Notes under the pieces: model-generated
What the model was told of the DNA's origin: nothing
Databases searched by the model: none
The model's input: the letters and a program-made list of their open reading frames with translations, nothing else
NCBI RefSeq assembly: GCF_002197845.1
Contig: NZ_NIDE01000008.1
Coordinates: forward strand, 124,001-188,000
Direction: 5' to 3'
Length of the DNA: 64,000 nt
DNA from: Fimbriiglobus ruber
GTDB taxonomy: Bacteria; Planctomycetota; Planctomycetia; Gemmatales; Gemmataceae
Translations under genes and position numbers: made by a program
In this document: piece by piece, positions 42,865 to 55,500 of the stretch
Layout: every line of letters begins with the position of its first letter
Numbering within the stretch: position 1 is the stretch's first letter

Positions 42865-44592
42865 CTATTGGCGGGTTGTCCCAGCCCCTTTTCGCAAGGT
42901 CACAAACCGGTCGGCCGCGCCGCCCGGGAATGTCTCCCGAGTGCCGTCCGGCCACAGCACCTCGATCGCGTCGACCTGCTCGGAAGCACCCACCCCGAAA
43001 TGGGCTTTCGGGTCACTGCTCGATAGGTAACTGTCCGCCGGGTTGGTCAGCCGGACCCAGCGAAACTCTCCCGCGACGACCGTCACCTCCGCCCCGTGGG
43101 CGTCGCGGGCGCGGGCCGACTCCGCGGGGTGCGCGGGGTCCGGGAGCAATGCCCGAACGGTCAACCAGTGCCCCTGCCCGGGGGCCACGTTCCGATAAAC
43201 GCGAGCCCGTCCGCCCGCGGTCGTCACGACCAGGTCCACCGCCCCCCTGTTAGACAGGTCGCCTCTCGCCAGTCCGCGGCCGACGTTCGGGCGGTCGCAA
43301 AAGTCCGGGTTCCGGTCGGAGACGTCCTTGAAGCGCCCCCGGCCGTCGTTGGCGAACACCTGATTCCGGTCCGCGTACCAGCCCCAGTGCGGCCCGAGTG
43401 CCGGGTCCGGCGTCGGCGCGGCGCGGGCGATGTGCCCGTTGACGACCGCAATGTCTGGCGCGCCGTCGTTATCGAAGTCCGCCACGACCGCCCCGAAGCC
43501 GGTCCCCTGCCGGCGGGGGTGCGTCAGGCCGGCAGCGGGGGCGGCGTCGTGGAACAGGCCCCGGGGCTTTTGTTTCCAGAGCGCGTGCGTCTCGCCATTC
43601 GAGTGGGTGACGAACAGGTCCATGAGTCCGTCGCCGTTGACGTCGCCGCAAGCAACTCCCCTCCCGGCCTGAGCCGAGCCCATGAAATTGAAGGCCGTCC
43701 CCCGCGCGGCCGCCGCGTCGGCGAACGTCCCGTCCCGGCGGTTCACCCACATGCGGTTCGGCTGCCCGTCGTTCGCCACGAAAATGTCCGGCCACCCGTC
43801 GCCGTCGAAATCGGCGCACGCCAGACCCATTCCCGGCCCAGGGCCGCGGGCCAATCCGGCCTTGACCGTAACGTCCTCGAATGTCACCCCCCCATTGGGT
43901 TGCGGCCCGAGGTTGTGAAACAGCCGCGTCACCGTTCCGGGAAACGCCTCGGCCCCACAATACTCCCGTTTCCCGTCGGCGGTACACGTCCGCGACGGGT
44001 CGAAGTCCAGGTAGTTCACCACCACGAGGTCGAGCCAGCCGTCCCGGTCGTAGTCGAAGAAGGCCATCGACATGCCCCAGTTCGGGTTGCCGAGACCGGA
44101 CGTCGGGGTCACGTCGCGAAAGGTGCCTTTCTCGTTCAGAAAGAGACGCAACCCGCCGAATTGGGAGACGGCAACGTCCGGCCAGCCGTCGTTATTCACG
44201 TCGCCGACCGCGACGCCGGTGTTCGTGCCGACGAGGTCGAGCCCGGACCCCGGGCTGGCGTCCTGGAAGCGACCGTCCGGTAGCTGGCGGTAGAGCCGAC
44301 AGGGCTTTCCGCCCATTTGCGCGAAAAAGAGGTCGAGCCGCCCGTCCCGGTCGTAGTCGAACACCGCGACACCGGAACCGGTCATTTGGGGCAAGAAGTA
44401 TTGGTCGGTCGGGCCGGGATCGTGCGTGAAACCGATCCCCAGGTCGTCGGTCACGTCGTGGAACCACGCGGACCCGGATTCGTCTTCTTGTTCGGACGGC
44501 GCGGGGCGGTATCGGAACCCGCTGGAGACCAACCAGGTCATTCCGAATGCGAATAGGCCGACGCCGCAGACGAGGACTAAGCTGCGCTTCAT
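42865..44592 (-). CDS. CRTAC1 family protein (FG-GAP repeats, ASPIC/UnbV), second paralogue
   Basis: A 575-residue paralogue of the gene at 38097, in the opposite orientation. It begins with an uncleaved-looking membrane segment (SLVLVCGVGLFAFGMTWLV) instead of a lipobox. The body carries the same FG-GAP pattern: FDYDRDGRLDLFFAQ, GDVNNDGWPDVAVSQFGG, DYDRDGWLDLVVVNY, CADFDGDGWPDIFVANDG, GDVNGDGLMDLFVTHSNG and DFDNDGAPDIAVVNG. The C-terminal ASPIC/UnbV segment (HWLTVRALLPDPAHPAES, FGVGASEQVDAIEVLWPDG) is intact. The two paralogues differ in length and N-terminus but keep the same motif order, so they are old duplicates. Probably periplasmic or cell-surface; ligand unknown. Confidence 0.87.
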   Translation of the reverse strand: MKRSLVLVCGVGLFAFGMTWLVSSGFRYRPAPSEQEDESGSAWFHDVTDDLGIGFTHDPGPTDQYFLPQMTGSGVAVFDYDRDGRLDLFFAQMGGKPCRLYRQLPDGRFQDASPGSGLDLVGTNTGVAVGDVNNDGWPDVAVSQFGGLRLFLNEKGTFRDVTPTSGLGNPNWGMSMAFFDYDRDGWLDLVVVNYLDFDPSRTCTADGKREYCGAEAFPGTVTRLFHNLGPQPNGGVTFEDVTVKAGLARGPGPGMGLACADFDGDGWPDIFVANDGQPNRMWVNRRDGTFADAAAARGTAFNFMGSAQAGRGVACGDVNGDGLMDLFVTHSNGETHALWKQKPRGLFHDAAPAAGLTHPRRQGTGFGAVVADFDNDGAPDIAVVNGHIARAAPTPDPALGPHWGWYADRNQVFANDGRGRFKDVSDRNPDFCDRPNVGRGLARGDLSNRGAVDLVVTTAGGRARVYRNVAPGQGHWLTVRALLPDPAHPAESARARDAHGAEVTVVAGEFRWVRLTNPADSYLSSSDPKAHFGVGASEQVDAIEVLWPDGTRETFPGGAADRFVTLRKGAGTTRQ

Positions 44593-44645
44593 TCGCGAGA
44601 TTCCGGTCCGCCGAAAGATGTGCTACGCCGTTGCCGGCCCACGAA

Positions 44646-44669
44646 CTTCTCGCGTTCGACGGCGAGAAG
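44646..44669. terminator. Small hairpin after rpiA
   Basis: An 8-bp perfect stem (44646-44653 with 44662-44669) with an 8-base loop. It lies three bases after the rpiA stop. No T-run follows, so it is a weak terminator candidate. Confidence 0.45.
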
Positions 44670-44672
44670 CCG

Positions 44673-45380
44673 TCATCCCTTCTTTTCGAACCGCCGGATT
44701 TCTGCGGTCGTGCCCGTTTGGACGATGACGGCGTCGGCCATGCCGAGGAAGAGGCCGGTATCGACGACGCCCGGAATCGCGCGGACCTTCTGAACCCACG
44801 AAGCCGGGTCGTCCAACGGCCCGACGCGGCAATCCAGAATGGGGTTGCCGTTGTCGGACCGAAACGGCAACCCGTCGTTCTCACGGACTTCCGTTTCGAT
44901 GCCGAGGGCGCTGAGTCGACGGCGGCACGTGGGAACCGCGAACGGGACGACTTCGACCGGGATGATGCCGCGGGTTCCGAGAGCCGGGACCAGTTTCTCC
45001 GCCCCGACCATGATGACGAACTGCCGCGCCGCGGATGCGACGATTTTTTCCCGGACCAGAGCCCCGCCGTACCCTTTAATCACGTTCCCGTTCGGGTCGA
45101 CCTCGTCGGCCCCGTCGATCGCCACATCAATGGCGTCCACTTCGTCCAGGGTCGTGAGCAGGATGCCGAGTTTCACCGCGAGGGCGGCGGCCGCGTCCGA
45201 CGTGGGCACGCCGCGGACGACCAACCCCGCCCGGACGCGGTCGCCGAGGGCGTACACGAACGCGGTGGCCGCCCGGCCGGTTCCCAGCCCGACGACCGAG
45301 CCGGCGGGAACGAGGGTGAGGGCCGCTTCCGCGGCCGGACGAAACACTTCCGGGGGATCGGTGGTTTCACTGGCATCCAT
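44673..45380 (-). CDS. rpiA: Ribose-5-phosphate isomerase A
   Basis: A 235-residue enzyme interconverting ribose 5-phosphate and ribulose 5-phosphate in the pentose phosphate pathway. Family motifs: VVGLGTGRAATAFVYALGDR (phosphate loop), GVPTSDAAAALAVKLGI, the catalytic region VAIDGADEVDPNGNVIKGYG, then GALVREKIVASAARQFV and the C-terminal DNGNPILDCRVGPLDD. The gene is isolated between the CRTAC1 gene and the giant adhesin-like gene on the same strand. It ends just before a small hairpin and is preceded by a strong terminator hairpin for the giant gene. Confidence 0.95.
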   Translation of the reverse strand: MDASETTDPPEVFRPAAEAALTLVPAGSVVGLGTGRAATAFVYALGDRVRAGLVVRGVPTSDAAAALAVKLGILLTTLDEVDAIDVAIDGADEVDPNGNVIKGYGGALVREKIVASAARQFVIMVGAEKLVPALGTRGIIPVEVVPFAVPTCRRRLSALGIETEVRENDGLPFRSDNGNPILDCRVGPLDDPASWVQKVRAIPGVVDTGLFLGMADAVIVQTGTTAEIRRFEKKG

Positions 45381-45467
45381 TTAACATATCAACGCCCAGC
45401 CGATTTGTACGCGAGAAACCGCCGCTGAATTGTTGAAGGCATTGTCGGATTTGGTCAACCGGCAAAC

Positions 45468-45503
45468 GGAGAGGGCGGCGCCCGAACGGACGCCGCCCTC
45501 TCC
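45468..45503. terminator. Strong hairpin terminator of the giant surface-protein gene
   Basis: A perfect 13-bp stem (45468-45480 with 45491-45503) with a ten-base loop. It lies 45 bases after the stop of the leftward giant gene and 88 bases before the rpiA start, so it separates the two. Confidence 0.75.
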
Positions 45504-45548
45504 AGTTTGCGAGCGGTGGACACCGCCCGCGGATCGCAGTGTGTCAGG

Positions 45549-46500
45549 TTAGCCGACGAACACCCCGTTAATGAATCCGAGCTGGTCGTCGAACGTCAGG
45601 GTCGGGTTCGTGTTCCCGGACAGCATGGCTTGGCCCGAGTACACGTTGACCTGCGACCCGTCGCCGATGCCGGCCCCGGTGATCACGTCCCCGTAGTTCG
45701 ACCCGGCCGCCGTCTTGATCGTCAGCGGGACCCCGCCGCGGGAGTTCGGGTCGCCGGCGAAGAAGTTGGCGATCTGGGCCGACGGGATCGAATCCAGGGT
45801 GGTGAACGGGCCGGCGTTGATCAACTGGTACCCGTCGAACACCCGGACCCGCGGGGCCCCGTCCGGGCCGCCGCCGAAGGCCAGGTCGGCGTACCCGTCG
45901 CCGTTCAGGTCGCCGGCGGCCACGTACGCCCCGTTCCGCAGGGTCGGCTCGAAGGCGAAGAAGTTGGCGATCTGGACCGGGTTGCCGGCCAGGACCGACT
46001 TGCCGTCCCAGATGGTGACGCGGGGTCCGCCGCCGTACCCGGCGGCCACGATGATGTCCGGGGTGCCGTCCCCGTTGACGTCCGCGATGGTCACCCGGGT
46101 TCCGCCGCGGAAGCTGGGATCCTGGATCCCGAAGAAGTTCGCGATGACGGCCCCGGTCTTCCCGTCGATGCCGACGACGCGGGTGCCGCCGCCCTGGTCG
46201 GCGCTGAAGAAGTAGTCGTCGTACCCGTCCCCGTTCAGGTCCCCGCTCGCCACGAACATGCCGCCGGTGAACGACTGCTCGAACGGGGTGTACGTCGCGA
46301 TCTGCTGCTGGGTCGCGACGTTGTACACGACGGCGGTCGCCGACGTTCCCGGCCCCGGCACCGCGACCACGTCGTTCCCGCTCGGTGTTATGGCGATCGA
46401 GGCCCGAACGCCCTCGGCCGACGTGAACGCGGTTGGCGTGATGTTCGCGGCCAGCGACCCGTCGCCGTTGTAGACGTGGATCCACGGGGCACTTTCGTCC
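45549..46500 (-). repeat. FG-GAP C-terminal module, copy 1 (paralogue at 60567-61518)
   Basis: The same 950-base coding segment ends both giant genes, offset by 15,018 bases. About 395 bases (45705-46099) look identical to 60723-61117 as far as I can compare by eye. Outside this block the two genes diverge to the level of ordinary paralogues. This points to recent duplication or gene conversion of the module. Confidence 0.85.
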
Positions 46501-49500
46501 CCGGCGTCCGGGGTGACGGCGTACTGCGTGGGCTGGTCGGCCGGGGTGACCGTCCCGACCGCGGATTTAAGGACCGTAATGTTGGATACCGACCCGGTGA
46601 TCCCCGAATTCGCCTGGTCCGTCGCAGTCACGGACGAGGTGCCGATCGTTTCCATCGTGGCCGAGAATGTTCCGACCCCGTTCGTGAGCGTGCCGGTCGT
46701 CGGCAGGATCGCCCGCGGGTCGCTGCTGGAGAACGCGAGGGTTCCGGTGTACCCGGTCGCCGCGTTCCCGAACTGGTCGCGGGCGGTCACCGTGAACGCG
46801 TTCGCGATCTTCGCGGTCGTCGGGTTCGGGAACCCGGTGATGACGAAGTGGGTGGCGGCCGCGGCCGTGACGACGATCCCGTGTTGGTTGGCCGTCAGGT
46901 CGTCGGCCGCGTCGGTGGCGGTGACCGTCTGGGTGCCGGCCGTGTCGAGGGTGGCGGTGAACGTGTGCGAGCCGTCGTCGGCCGCCGTGAACGTGTACGG
47001 GGTCGGGCTCAACCCCGCCTGGGAGTCGGTGCTGGTCAGGGTGACCGTCCCCGTATACCCCGTGGCCACGTTCCCGTAGGTGTCGAACACGGTGACGGTG
47101 AAGGCGGTCGGGGTGCCGGCCGCGACCTGGGCGGGGAGGCCGGTCAGGGTCATCCGCACGCCCGTGGCGGCCGCGACCACGATCACGGAGTCGGTGCCCG
47201 TCAGGTTGTCAGCCGCGTCGGTCGCGGTGATCGACTGCGTCCCGGCCGTCCCGAGTGTGACGCCGAACGTGTGCGTGCCGGCGTCGGCCGCCGTGAACGC
47301 GACGGTCGCCGGGACGAACGAGGCCTGCGGGTCGGAACTGGTCAAAGTGACGGTCCCGGTGTACCCGGTGGCCACGTTCCCGAACGCGTCGCGGGCGACC
47401 ACGGTGACCGCCTGTGCGGCCCCGGCCCCGACGGTCGCGGGGAGGCCGACGACTTGGAAGGAGGTGGCCGGAGCCGGGGTGACGACGATCCCGGCGTCGG
47501 CCCCGGTGATGCCCGGGTTGGCCGCGTCGGTCGCGGTGATCGACTGGGTGCCGGCCGTGTCGAGGACGACGTTGAACCGGTGGGCGCCGTCGTCGGAGGG
47601 CGAGAACGTGTAGCTGGCGGGGCTAAACTGGGCCTGCGGGTCGGTGCTGGTGAGGGCGACGGTCCCGGTGTACCCGGTGGCCACGTTCCCGTACGCGTCG
47701 TACGCCGTCGCCGCGACCGAGCCCGACGTACCGGCCACCTGCGGGGAGGGGAACCCGGTCAGTTTGAAAGACGCGGCGGCGGCGGGGGTGACGACGATCC
47801 CCACGTCGGTCCCGGTGACGGCCGGGTTGGCCGCGTCGGTCGCGGTGATCGACTGGGTGCCGGCCGTCTTGAGGGTCGCCCCGTTCGTGAACGTGTGGAC
47901 GCCGGCGTCGGCGGCCGTGAAGGCGTAGTTCGCCGGGGCGAACGTGGCCTTCGGGTCGGTGCTGGTGAGGTGAACGACCCCGTTGTACCCGGTGACCACG
48001 TTCCCGTACGCGTCGTCCACGGCGACCGTCAGCGTGTTCGCCGTGCCGGCCGCGACCGGGTTCGGGTACCCGGTCACGGCGAGTACCGCCGGGGCGCCGG
48101 GGGTGACCAGGATCCCGGTCTCGCTCGCACTGAACTGGGCGGCCGCGTCGGTCGCGGTGATCGACTGCGTCCCCGCCGTCTTGAGGGTGCCCGAGAAGGT
48201 GTGGACCCCGGCGTCCGCGGGCGTGAACGTGTAACTCGTGGTCGTGAACCCCGCCTTCGGGTCGGTACTGGACAGGGTGATCGTGTCTTGGGTACCCGTA
48301 GCCACGTTCCCGTACGCGTCGTACAGGGTGACGGTGAACGGGTTCGGGGTGCCGGCCGCGTCGGTGGTCGGATACCCGGTCACCGTGGCGGCCGCGGCGG
48401 CGGCCGCCTGGACCGTGATCCCGGTCTCGGTCCCCGGGGTCAGGGTGCTAGAAGTCGCGGTGATCGACTGCGCCCCGGCCGTCTTGAGTACGCCCGAGAA
48501 CGTGTGCGAGCCGTCGTCCGCCGGAGTGAACGTGTAGTCGACCGGCGTAAGAGTGCCCTTCGCGTCCGAGGTCGACAGGGCAACCGAGCCCGTGAACGGA
48601 GTCGGGACCAGGTTGTTGTACGCGTCGGCCACCGCGACCTGGAACGTGTAGCCCGTGCCGGCCGTCGCCTGGGCGGGGAACCCGATGACCACCAGGGCCG
48701 TCGGGGCGGCGTGCGTGACCTGGATGCCGGTCTCGCTCCCGGACAGGTTGTCGGCCGCGTCGGTCGCGGTGATCGACTGCGTCCCCGCCGTCTTGAGCGT
48801 CCCACCGTTCGTGAACGTGTGGGTGCCCTTGTCGGCGGCGGTGAACGTGTAGGAGCCCGGCGCGAACGCGGCTTGGGCGTCCGTACTCGAGAACGTCACG
48901 GTCCCGGCGAACCCGGTCGCCACGTTCCCGAACGCGTCGGTCAGGGCGACCGTGAAGGTGTTGGGCGTGCCCGCGACCGTCGAACCCGGGTACCCGCTGA
49001 CGGTCACCGTGGCGGCGGCCGCGGCGGTCACGGTGATCCCGGTCTCGGTCCCGGTCAGGTTGTTCTTCGCGTCCGTCGCGGAAATCGACTGGGCGCCCGC
49101 CGTTTTCAGGGTGGCCCCGTTCGTGAACGTGTGGGTGCCCTTGTCGGTGGCGGTGAACGTGTACGAGTTCGAGCCGAATACGGCCCGGTTGTCCGTGCTG
49201 GTAAAGGTCACGGACCCGGTGTATCCGGTCGTCAAGTTTCCGTAGGCGTCGGTCGCCGACACGGTGAACGTGTGGGCGACCCCGGCCACGTCGGAGGTCG
49301 GGAAGCCCGTGACCGCCATGGCGGCCGTCGCGCCCGGGGTGATGACGATTCCTTTTTGGGCCCCGGACAGTTTGTCGGTCGCGTCGGTCGCGGTGATCGA
49401 CTGCGTGCCCGCGGTCGTGAGGGTCACGTTGAACGTGTGCGTCCCGTCGTCGAACCCGGCCCCGGCCCCGCTGGTGAACGTGTACGTCGCCGGCAGCAAT

Positions 49501-52500
49501 GTCTGTGCGTTCGTGTCCGTACTGGAGAACGACACGGTCCCCGCGAACCCGATGGCGATGTTGCCGAATTGGTCGAACGCGGTGACCGTCACCGTACCTT
49601 TCGTGCCTGCCGGAGTCGGCGTCGGGTACCCGGTCACGGTGACGCTGACGGCCGCCCCGGGGACGACCACGACCCCGCCCGACGTGCCGGCCAGCGGGCC
49701 GGCCGGGATCGACTGGGCCGGCGGCGGCTCGGGAATGACCGGGGTGATCGTCGCGGCGTCGGTCGCGGTGATCGTCTGGGTCGGGTAGTCGATGGTCACC
49801 GTCGGGGCCGACGTGTACCCGGTCCCCGCGTGGGTCACGGTGATGCCCGTCACGACCCCGTTCACGACCGTCGCGACCGCGGTCGCCCCGGTCCCCCCGC
49901 CGCCGGTGAGGGTGACGTTCGGAACGGCCGAGTATCCGGACCCGCCGCTGCCGCTGGGGACTATGATCGCGCCGACGCCGCTCCCGGTCAATGTTGCGGT
50001 GGCGGCCGCCAGACGACCGGTGGTGGCGAACGTCACCCCGTTGACGAACGTGTGTGTCCCGTTGTCGAACCCGGGCCCGGTGCCGCTGGTGAACGTGTAC
50101 GTCACCGGGGAGAATACGGCCCTGGGGTCCGAACTCGTAAAGGTGGGCGCCCCGGTGTAACCCGTCGCGACGTTGTCGAAGTGGTCCACGGCCGTGACCG
50201 TAAACGTGGCCTTGGTCCCGGCGTTCACCTGGTGGGCGATGACGACGGTCGGCGGGGCGGTATACCCGGTCCCCGCGTTGGTCACGGTCACGGCCGTCAC
50301 GACCCCGTTCACGACCGTCGCGGTCGCGGTCGCCCCGGTCCCGCCGCCGCCGACCAGCGTGACGTCCGGGTCGACCAGGTAGCCGGCCCCGCCGGTATTG
50401 ACGGCGATCGAGGACACTCCGCCGCCCGAAAGCGTTGCCGTCGCCGTCGCGATCGCCGTGGAGGGCGGGGCGATGGTCACCGTCGGGGCGGCCGTATACC
50501 CCGTCCCGGCGTTCGTAACAGTGATCCCCGTCACCACCCCGTTCGCGACCGTCGCGGTCGCAATCGCCCCGGTCCCGCCGCCGCCGGTCAGGGTCACGGC
50601 CGGGGCGAAAGCGTACCCGCCGCCGCCGCCGGTGACGGCGACCGAGGCGACGCCGCCCGCCGCCAGCGACGCCGTGGCGGTCGCGATCGTGGTCGGCTCG
50701 GTCACGATGAACTGGCTGGCGGACCCGGGGGTCACGGTGATGTACGACTTGGCGTCCGAGAGCAGCCCGGAATCATCGTGGGCGTCCAGCCAGGTCTGGG
50801 ACGAGACCGGGGGCGCCGACCCCTTCTCGAACGTGACGGTGAAGACGTGGACGCCCTTGTCCGCCGCGGTGAACGTGTAGTCGGCGGGCAGGCCGGCCGC
50901 GGCCAGCAGCGGGTCCGGGGCCGACCCGGGGGTGGTCAGGTACGGGTCCGAGGTGGTGAAGTGGACGGTCCCGGTGAAGTTCGTCAGCGGGAGCCCGGTG
51001 GCCGGGTTCTCGGCCGTGATCGTCACCTTGACCGGCTGTCCGGCGGCGGAGACGTCGGTCATGTCGATAAACAGGTTGCCGGTCGTCGACGTGGTCGGGG
51101 CCGCCGGCACGTTGACGTACCCGTGGTACGAGTCGACCGAGTACCCCAGGTCGCCGTTCGCCGCGGTCGCCCCGTTGTTCACGTCCGGCGCGGCCTCGCC
51201 GTTGACCCCGTTGCTGTTCTGGTCCATCGGGAACCCGGCGTAGTCCGAGATGAACGTACCCGGGTAATCGATGACGACGGTCGGGGCGGACGTGTACCCG
51301 ATCCCGGCGTTCGTGACCGTGATCTCGGTAACGTCGCCGTCCACGAACGTCGCGACCGCGGTGGCGCCCGTTCCTCCGCCGCCGACCAGCGTGACGTTCG
51401 GGGCGACCTTGTACCCGCTGCCGCCGGACGTCACGGTGATCCCGGTGACGCTGCCGCCCGCGACCGCCGCCGTCGCCGCCGCGAGGGAGGCGTTGGTCAC
51501 GTCCTGACCGATCACGACTTGGAGCGGGCCGGCCGCGACCGACGTCTGCGGGGCGGTCGGCGCGAAGACGATTTGGAACAGGTCGTGGTAGTCGGTCGGG
51601 GTGACGGGGATGGCCGTCTGGTTTGCCGGCCCCGTCGTGTCGACGACCGGGGTGACACTCACAATGGTCAACGGGTTACCCGCCGAATCCCACAACTGGA
51701 TGTTCCCGGTCGTGAACGTGCTGGCCAAGACGGGGGAACTGAACTGGACGTCGAGGGTGTTGGCCTGGGTGTCGGAGAGCGTCACTCCCAGGACACGGGG
51801 GCCGGACTGGGCGACGGCCTGGTCGGGGGCGATGGCGGCGATGACCGGGTCGGTCTGCGGGGTGCCCAGGCGGATGGCCCACGTCCCGCGGCCGAACGTG
51901 TACGCCGTGAGCAGGTTCAACCCGCCGGTCTGCTGGACCGGCTGGCCGGTGTTCGGGTCGATGTTCCCGAGCGAGAGCTGAATCTGGGTGACCAGGGCGT
52001 CGGTCATGTTCCCGCCGGCCGCGATGTTGTACGTCGACGTCTTGCCGGTCGTCGGGTCCGTGTAGGTGTAGGTGGACGCCTCGGGATACGGGGTCCAGGT
52101 CTTCCCCTGGTCGACGGACCGGAAGACCCCGCCCATCCCGCCCACGTACAGGATCGGGAACGTCGTTCCGGGGGTGGTCGTACTCGGAATGGCGTACCGC
52201 CAGTCGGCGGCGATCGTCGTCAGGTACTGGAGGGCCGCCCCCGGCGCGAACAACCCGGTCCCGAACAACCCGGTCGCCGCGGTGGTATTGGGGTCCCCGA
52301 AGTCCGACTTCGTGGCCTTGAGCAAGCCGTTGGTGATGTTGAGCCAGGTCGGGTTGGCGGCCGACGAGTCGGGCATGTAAAAGACGCCGTTCGAGGTGAT
52401 CGCGTAGGCGTCGTGGCTCCCGCGGACCGGGTCGGCGACGATTTGTTGGATGGCACCGCCCGAGAGGCCGGAGGAGATGTTCGTCCAGGCCTGTTGCCCG

Positions 52501-55500
52501 TTCGGGAGCGTTCCGCCGCCGCCGACGAAGGTCACGTAGATGCTGCCGTTTTGCGTGCCGTTGTAGATAAAGTTGTTCAGCTGGTTCGGGTTGGACGGGT
52601 CCGGGGCGCCGAACGCGAGGGCGGTGGATGCCGAATCGAAGGCGGTCGTCTGGTTGGCCCCGCCGCCGACGATCGTCCAGAATTTCCCGAGGTTCGTGGT
52701 CAGGAACAGGGTGGGCGCGGTCTCGGACCCGACCGCGACGGTGTCCGAATCGATCGGGTTGACCGCGAACCGGGTGGCGCTATTGAATAGCCAGTTGCCG
52801 GTACTGGTGAACACGTTGTCGGTCGGCTGGACGAGGCCCTGGCCGAAGGCCCCGGACTCGTTGCCGGCGGGGCCGGCGTCGAGGAACTCGGTGTACTGGT
52901 TCGGAACGATCGGGTTGGCGGAGGGGTAGCTGAAAACGTAGTCGTTCCCGGTTCCCGTCTGCGAAACCCCGACGCCGTACGAGTACCCCGTGTTCCCGGT
53001 GTACGTTAGCGTCCCGGTCGAACCGCCTTCGCCGGTCTGGAGGATGTTGCCGTTCGAATAGGCGAACCCCTGTTCCCGGGCCCCGGCGTAGAACAGGGCG
53101 TCGTTGATGTCCGCCGCGAGTTGACTCGGTTGGGTGGCCCCCTGGTAGAACTGGACCGTCTGGAGGTTGCCGTTCCGGACGGTGCCCGGCAGGGAGATGG
53201 CCTGCGGCCCGGTCCCCACGCTGGTCACGGTCGCGCCGGACGCGTTCACGACGCCGGTGCCGACGCCCGTGTCGTCCCCGACAATCAAGCGGGTGAGCCC
53301 GGTGATCGGGTCGACGATCGCCACGAGCCCGTGGACGAACGTGCTCACTTCCACCCCGGTGACCGGCGACCAGGTCGCCCCGGTGCCCGTGTTCGTGAAC
53401 GTGGCCACGTTCGAGAAGTCGAGTTCCGAGCTGACGAGTACCGGCGCGTCGATCGTGACGGTCGGCGCCGTCACGTACCCGGTCCCGGCGTTCGTGACGG
53501 TGATCGCGGTCACGACCCCGCCGAAGACGGTCGCGGTGGCCGTCGCCCCGACGCCGCCGCCGCCCGTCAGGCGGACGTTCGGGACCGTGATGTAACCACT
53601 GCCGGGGTTCGTGATGGTAAAGCCCGTGACCCCGCCGCCCGAAACCAGCGCGGTGGCGGTCGCGGTCGCCGCCGCGGTCGCGACCGGGTTGTGGTAGACG
53701 TTGAGTAACCCGGAGTTGGCCGAGTACACCCCGTTGACGCCGTAGGGTTGGCCCGCACCCAGGGCGGCGCCGAAGTTGAGTGAGTTGGGGTTCGTGACGG
53801 AACCCGCGGAAGACAGGGTGATCCCGCCGGTGGTGGCGAACTGGGTGCCGCCGCCCGCCAGCGAGTTGTCGTACGCGACCATCGCCTGGGTGTCGAACAG
53901 GCCCGTGGTGTCGACGCGGATCAGGCCGGTCCCGGTCGCGGAGTTGATGTCACTTCCGCCGATGTAGACCACGTTCGGGTTCGTCGGGTCGATCACCATC
54001 GACACGTCGTAGTTGCCCGTATTCGCGCCGAACGGGTTCACCTGGCCCTGGGTGTAGTTGTTGGTCCCGTACGAGGAACCGGCCTGTGGGCTGTACGCGG
54101 GGAGATCGACCTTGGTCCAGTTAGCCCCGGCGTCCTTGGTCAGGTAGAGCCCTTGCAGGGAGCCGTCGGCGGCGACCACGAGGGCGTACACCCACCGCTC
54201 GTAGTTCAGGTTCTCGAACGTGCTGTTGGTGAGCGTCGGCACCGCCAGGACGATCCGACCGAACCCGCCGTTCGGCGAGACCTGACCCCCGCCCAGACCG
54301 ACCGCCACCGGAGTCGGCGTGTCGTTGTTGATGAAACTCCCGTTCACGAACTGAGACGAGTTCCCCGCCATCTGGCTCATGAAATTGGAACTCGGGGCGT
54401 TGGCGTCGATGTAAACCCCGTCGCCCTCGAACCCGGCGAACAGGGTGGTCAACTGCCCGCCGGTCCCGGCGCTCCCCGCCGCCAGCGCGACGTCGGTCGC
54501 GGCCCCGGCCCGGATCTGCTGCCAGGTGAGCCCCGAGTCGGTACTCCGCCACACTCCGGCAGCACCCGCAGTGTACGCCTGACTGATGGCCATGTACACG
54601 ATCGCGTTGCCGGACGCCGTCAGCGTCGGGTCGACGATGATCTTGTTTCCGATCGCCGCCGAGAATTCGTGATTTCGGGTCGGGGCCGAGAGGGTGGAGA
54701 CGGCTTCCCCGGTCGGGTCCGCGGGGTCCGCGTTGTCGATGCTGTCGAGGACGACCCACGTCCGCCCGCCGTCCATGGACCGGAGAACGCCGACGCCGTT
54801 GCGGCTCTCCGGCGGGTAAGTCGCGTCCGTGTTGGGGTTCCCCGTCAACGCGAAGATCATGGTCTGGTTGGGGTCGTCGTTCCGGCCGATCACCGCGATC
54901 GAGGCGATGTTCATGCCGAACGCCGGGCCGTTGTCGGTCAGCGGGATCCAGGTCGGGCCGGCCGGGTCTTTCGTCAGGAAGTCGGTCGTTTTCCAGATGC
55001 CGCCGCTGGCGGCGCCGATGTACACGGTGTTGCCGGACGGGTCCGACGGGTCGACCGCGATCGCGTTCGTCTGGGCGGTGGCCCCGTTCGTGGTGTAGTC
55101 CGGGGCCGGCCCGACGGGGGTCCACGTCTGCTGGCTGAGCGGGTCGGTCGGGTCCTGGTTGAACACCCGGAACCCGACGGAGAACGCGTCGGCGTTCGGC
55201 TCGCCCAGGCCGCTGCCGGTGGTGGCGTGCGGGAGGGTCAGGGTCCAGTTGGTCAGACTCGGGGTCTCGGCCCCGTTGTTCGTGATCCGCAGGTACCACG
55301 TCCCGCTCGACGGGATGCCGTTCAGGACGGCCAGCGGGAACTCCGGGATGTACGAGCCCTTGTCGAACGGCTGGACCGCGGAGTTGCTGACGATCGGCGT
55401 CGTTCCGTCGTCCTCGAAATCGGTGTTGCTGAACCACAGGTTGCCGCCCGGCTGGTTCGGGTTCCCGGCCCCGGCGAACAACCGGACGGTCGTCCCGTTC

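Noticed and set aside
44646-44669. Treating the hairpin after rpiA as a strong terminator
   Set aside because: No T-run follows, and it lies directly after the stop, so only a weak call was kept.
46560-50200. Repeats that could look like CRISPR or a tandem DNA array
   Set aside because: The units are about 300 bases, vary at third codon positions and keep reading frame. They are protein Ig-like repeats.
45507-52790. A 2,427-codon open frame on the plus strand opposite the giant gene
   Set aside because: Its translation is low-complexity Arg/Gly/Val-rich text with no domain, and it follows the codon repeat pattern of the real gene on the other strand. Such shadows are expected opposite long GC-rich repetitive genes.
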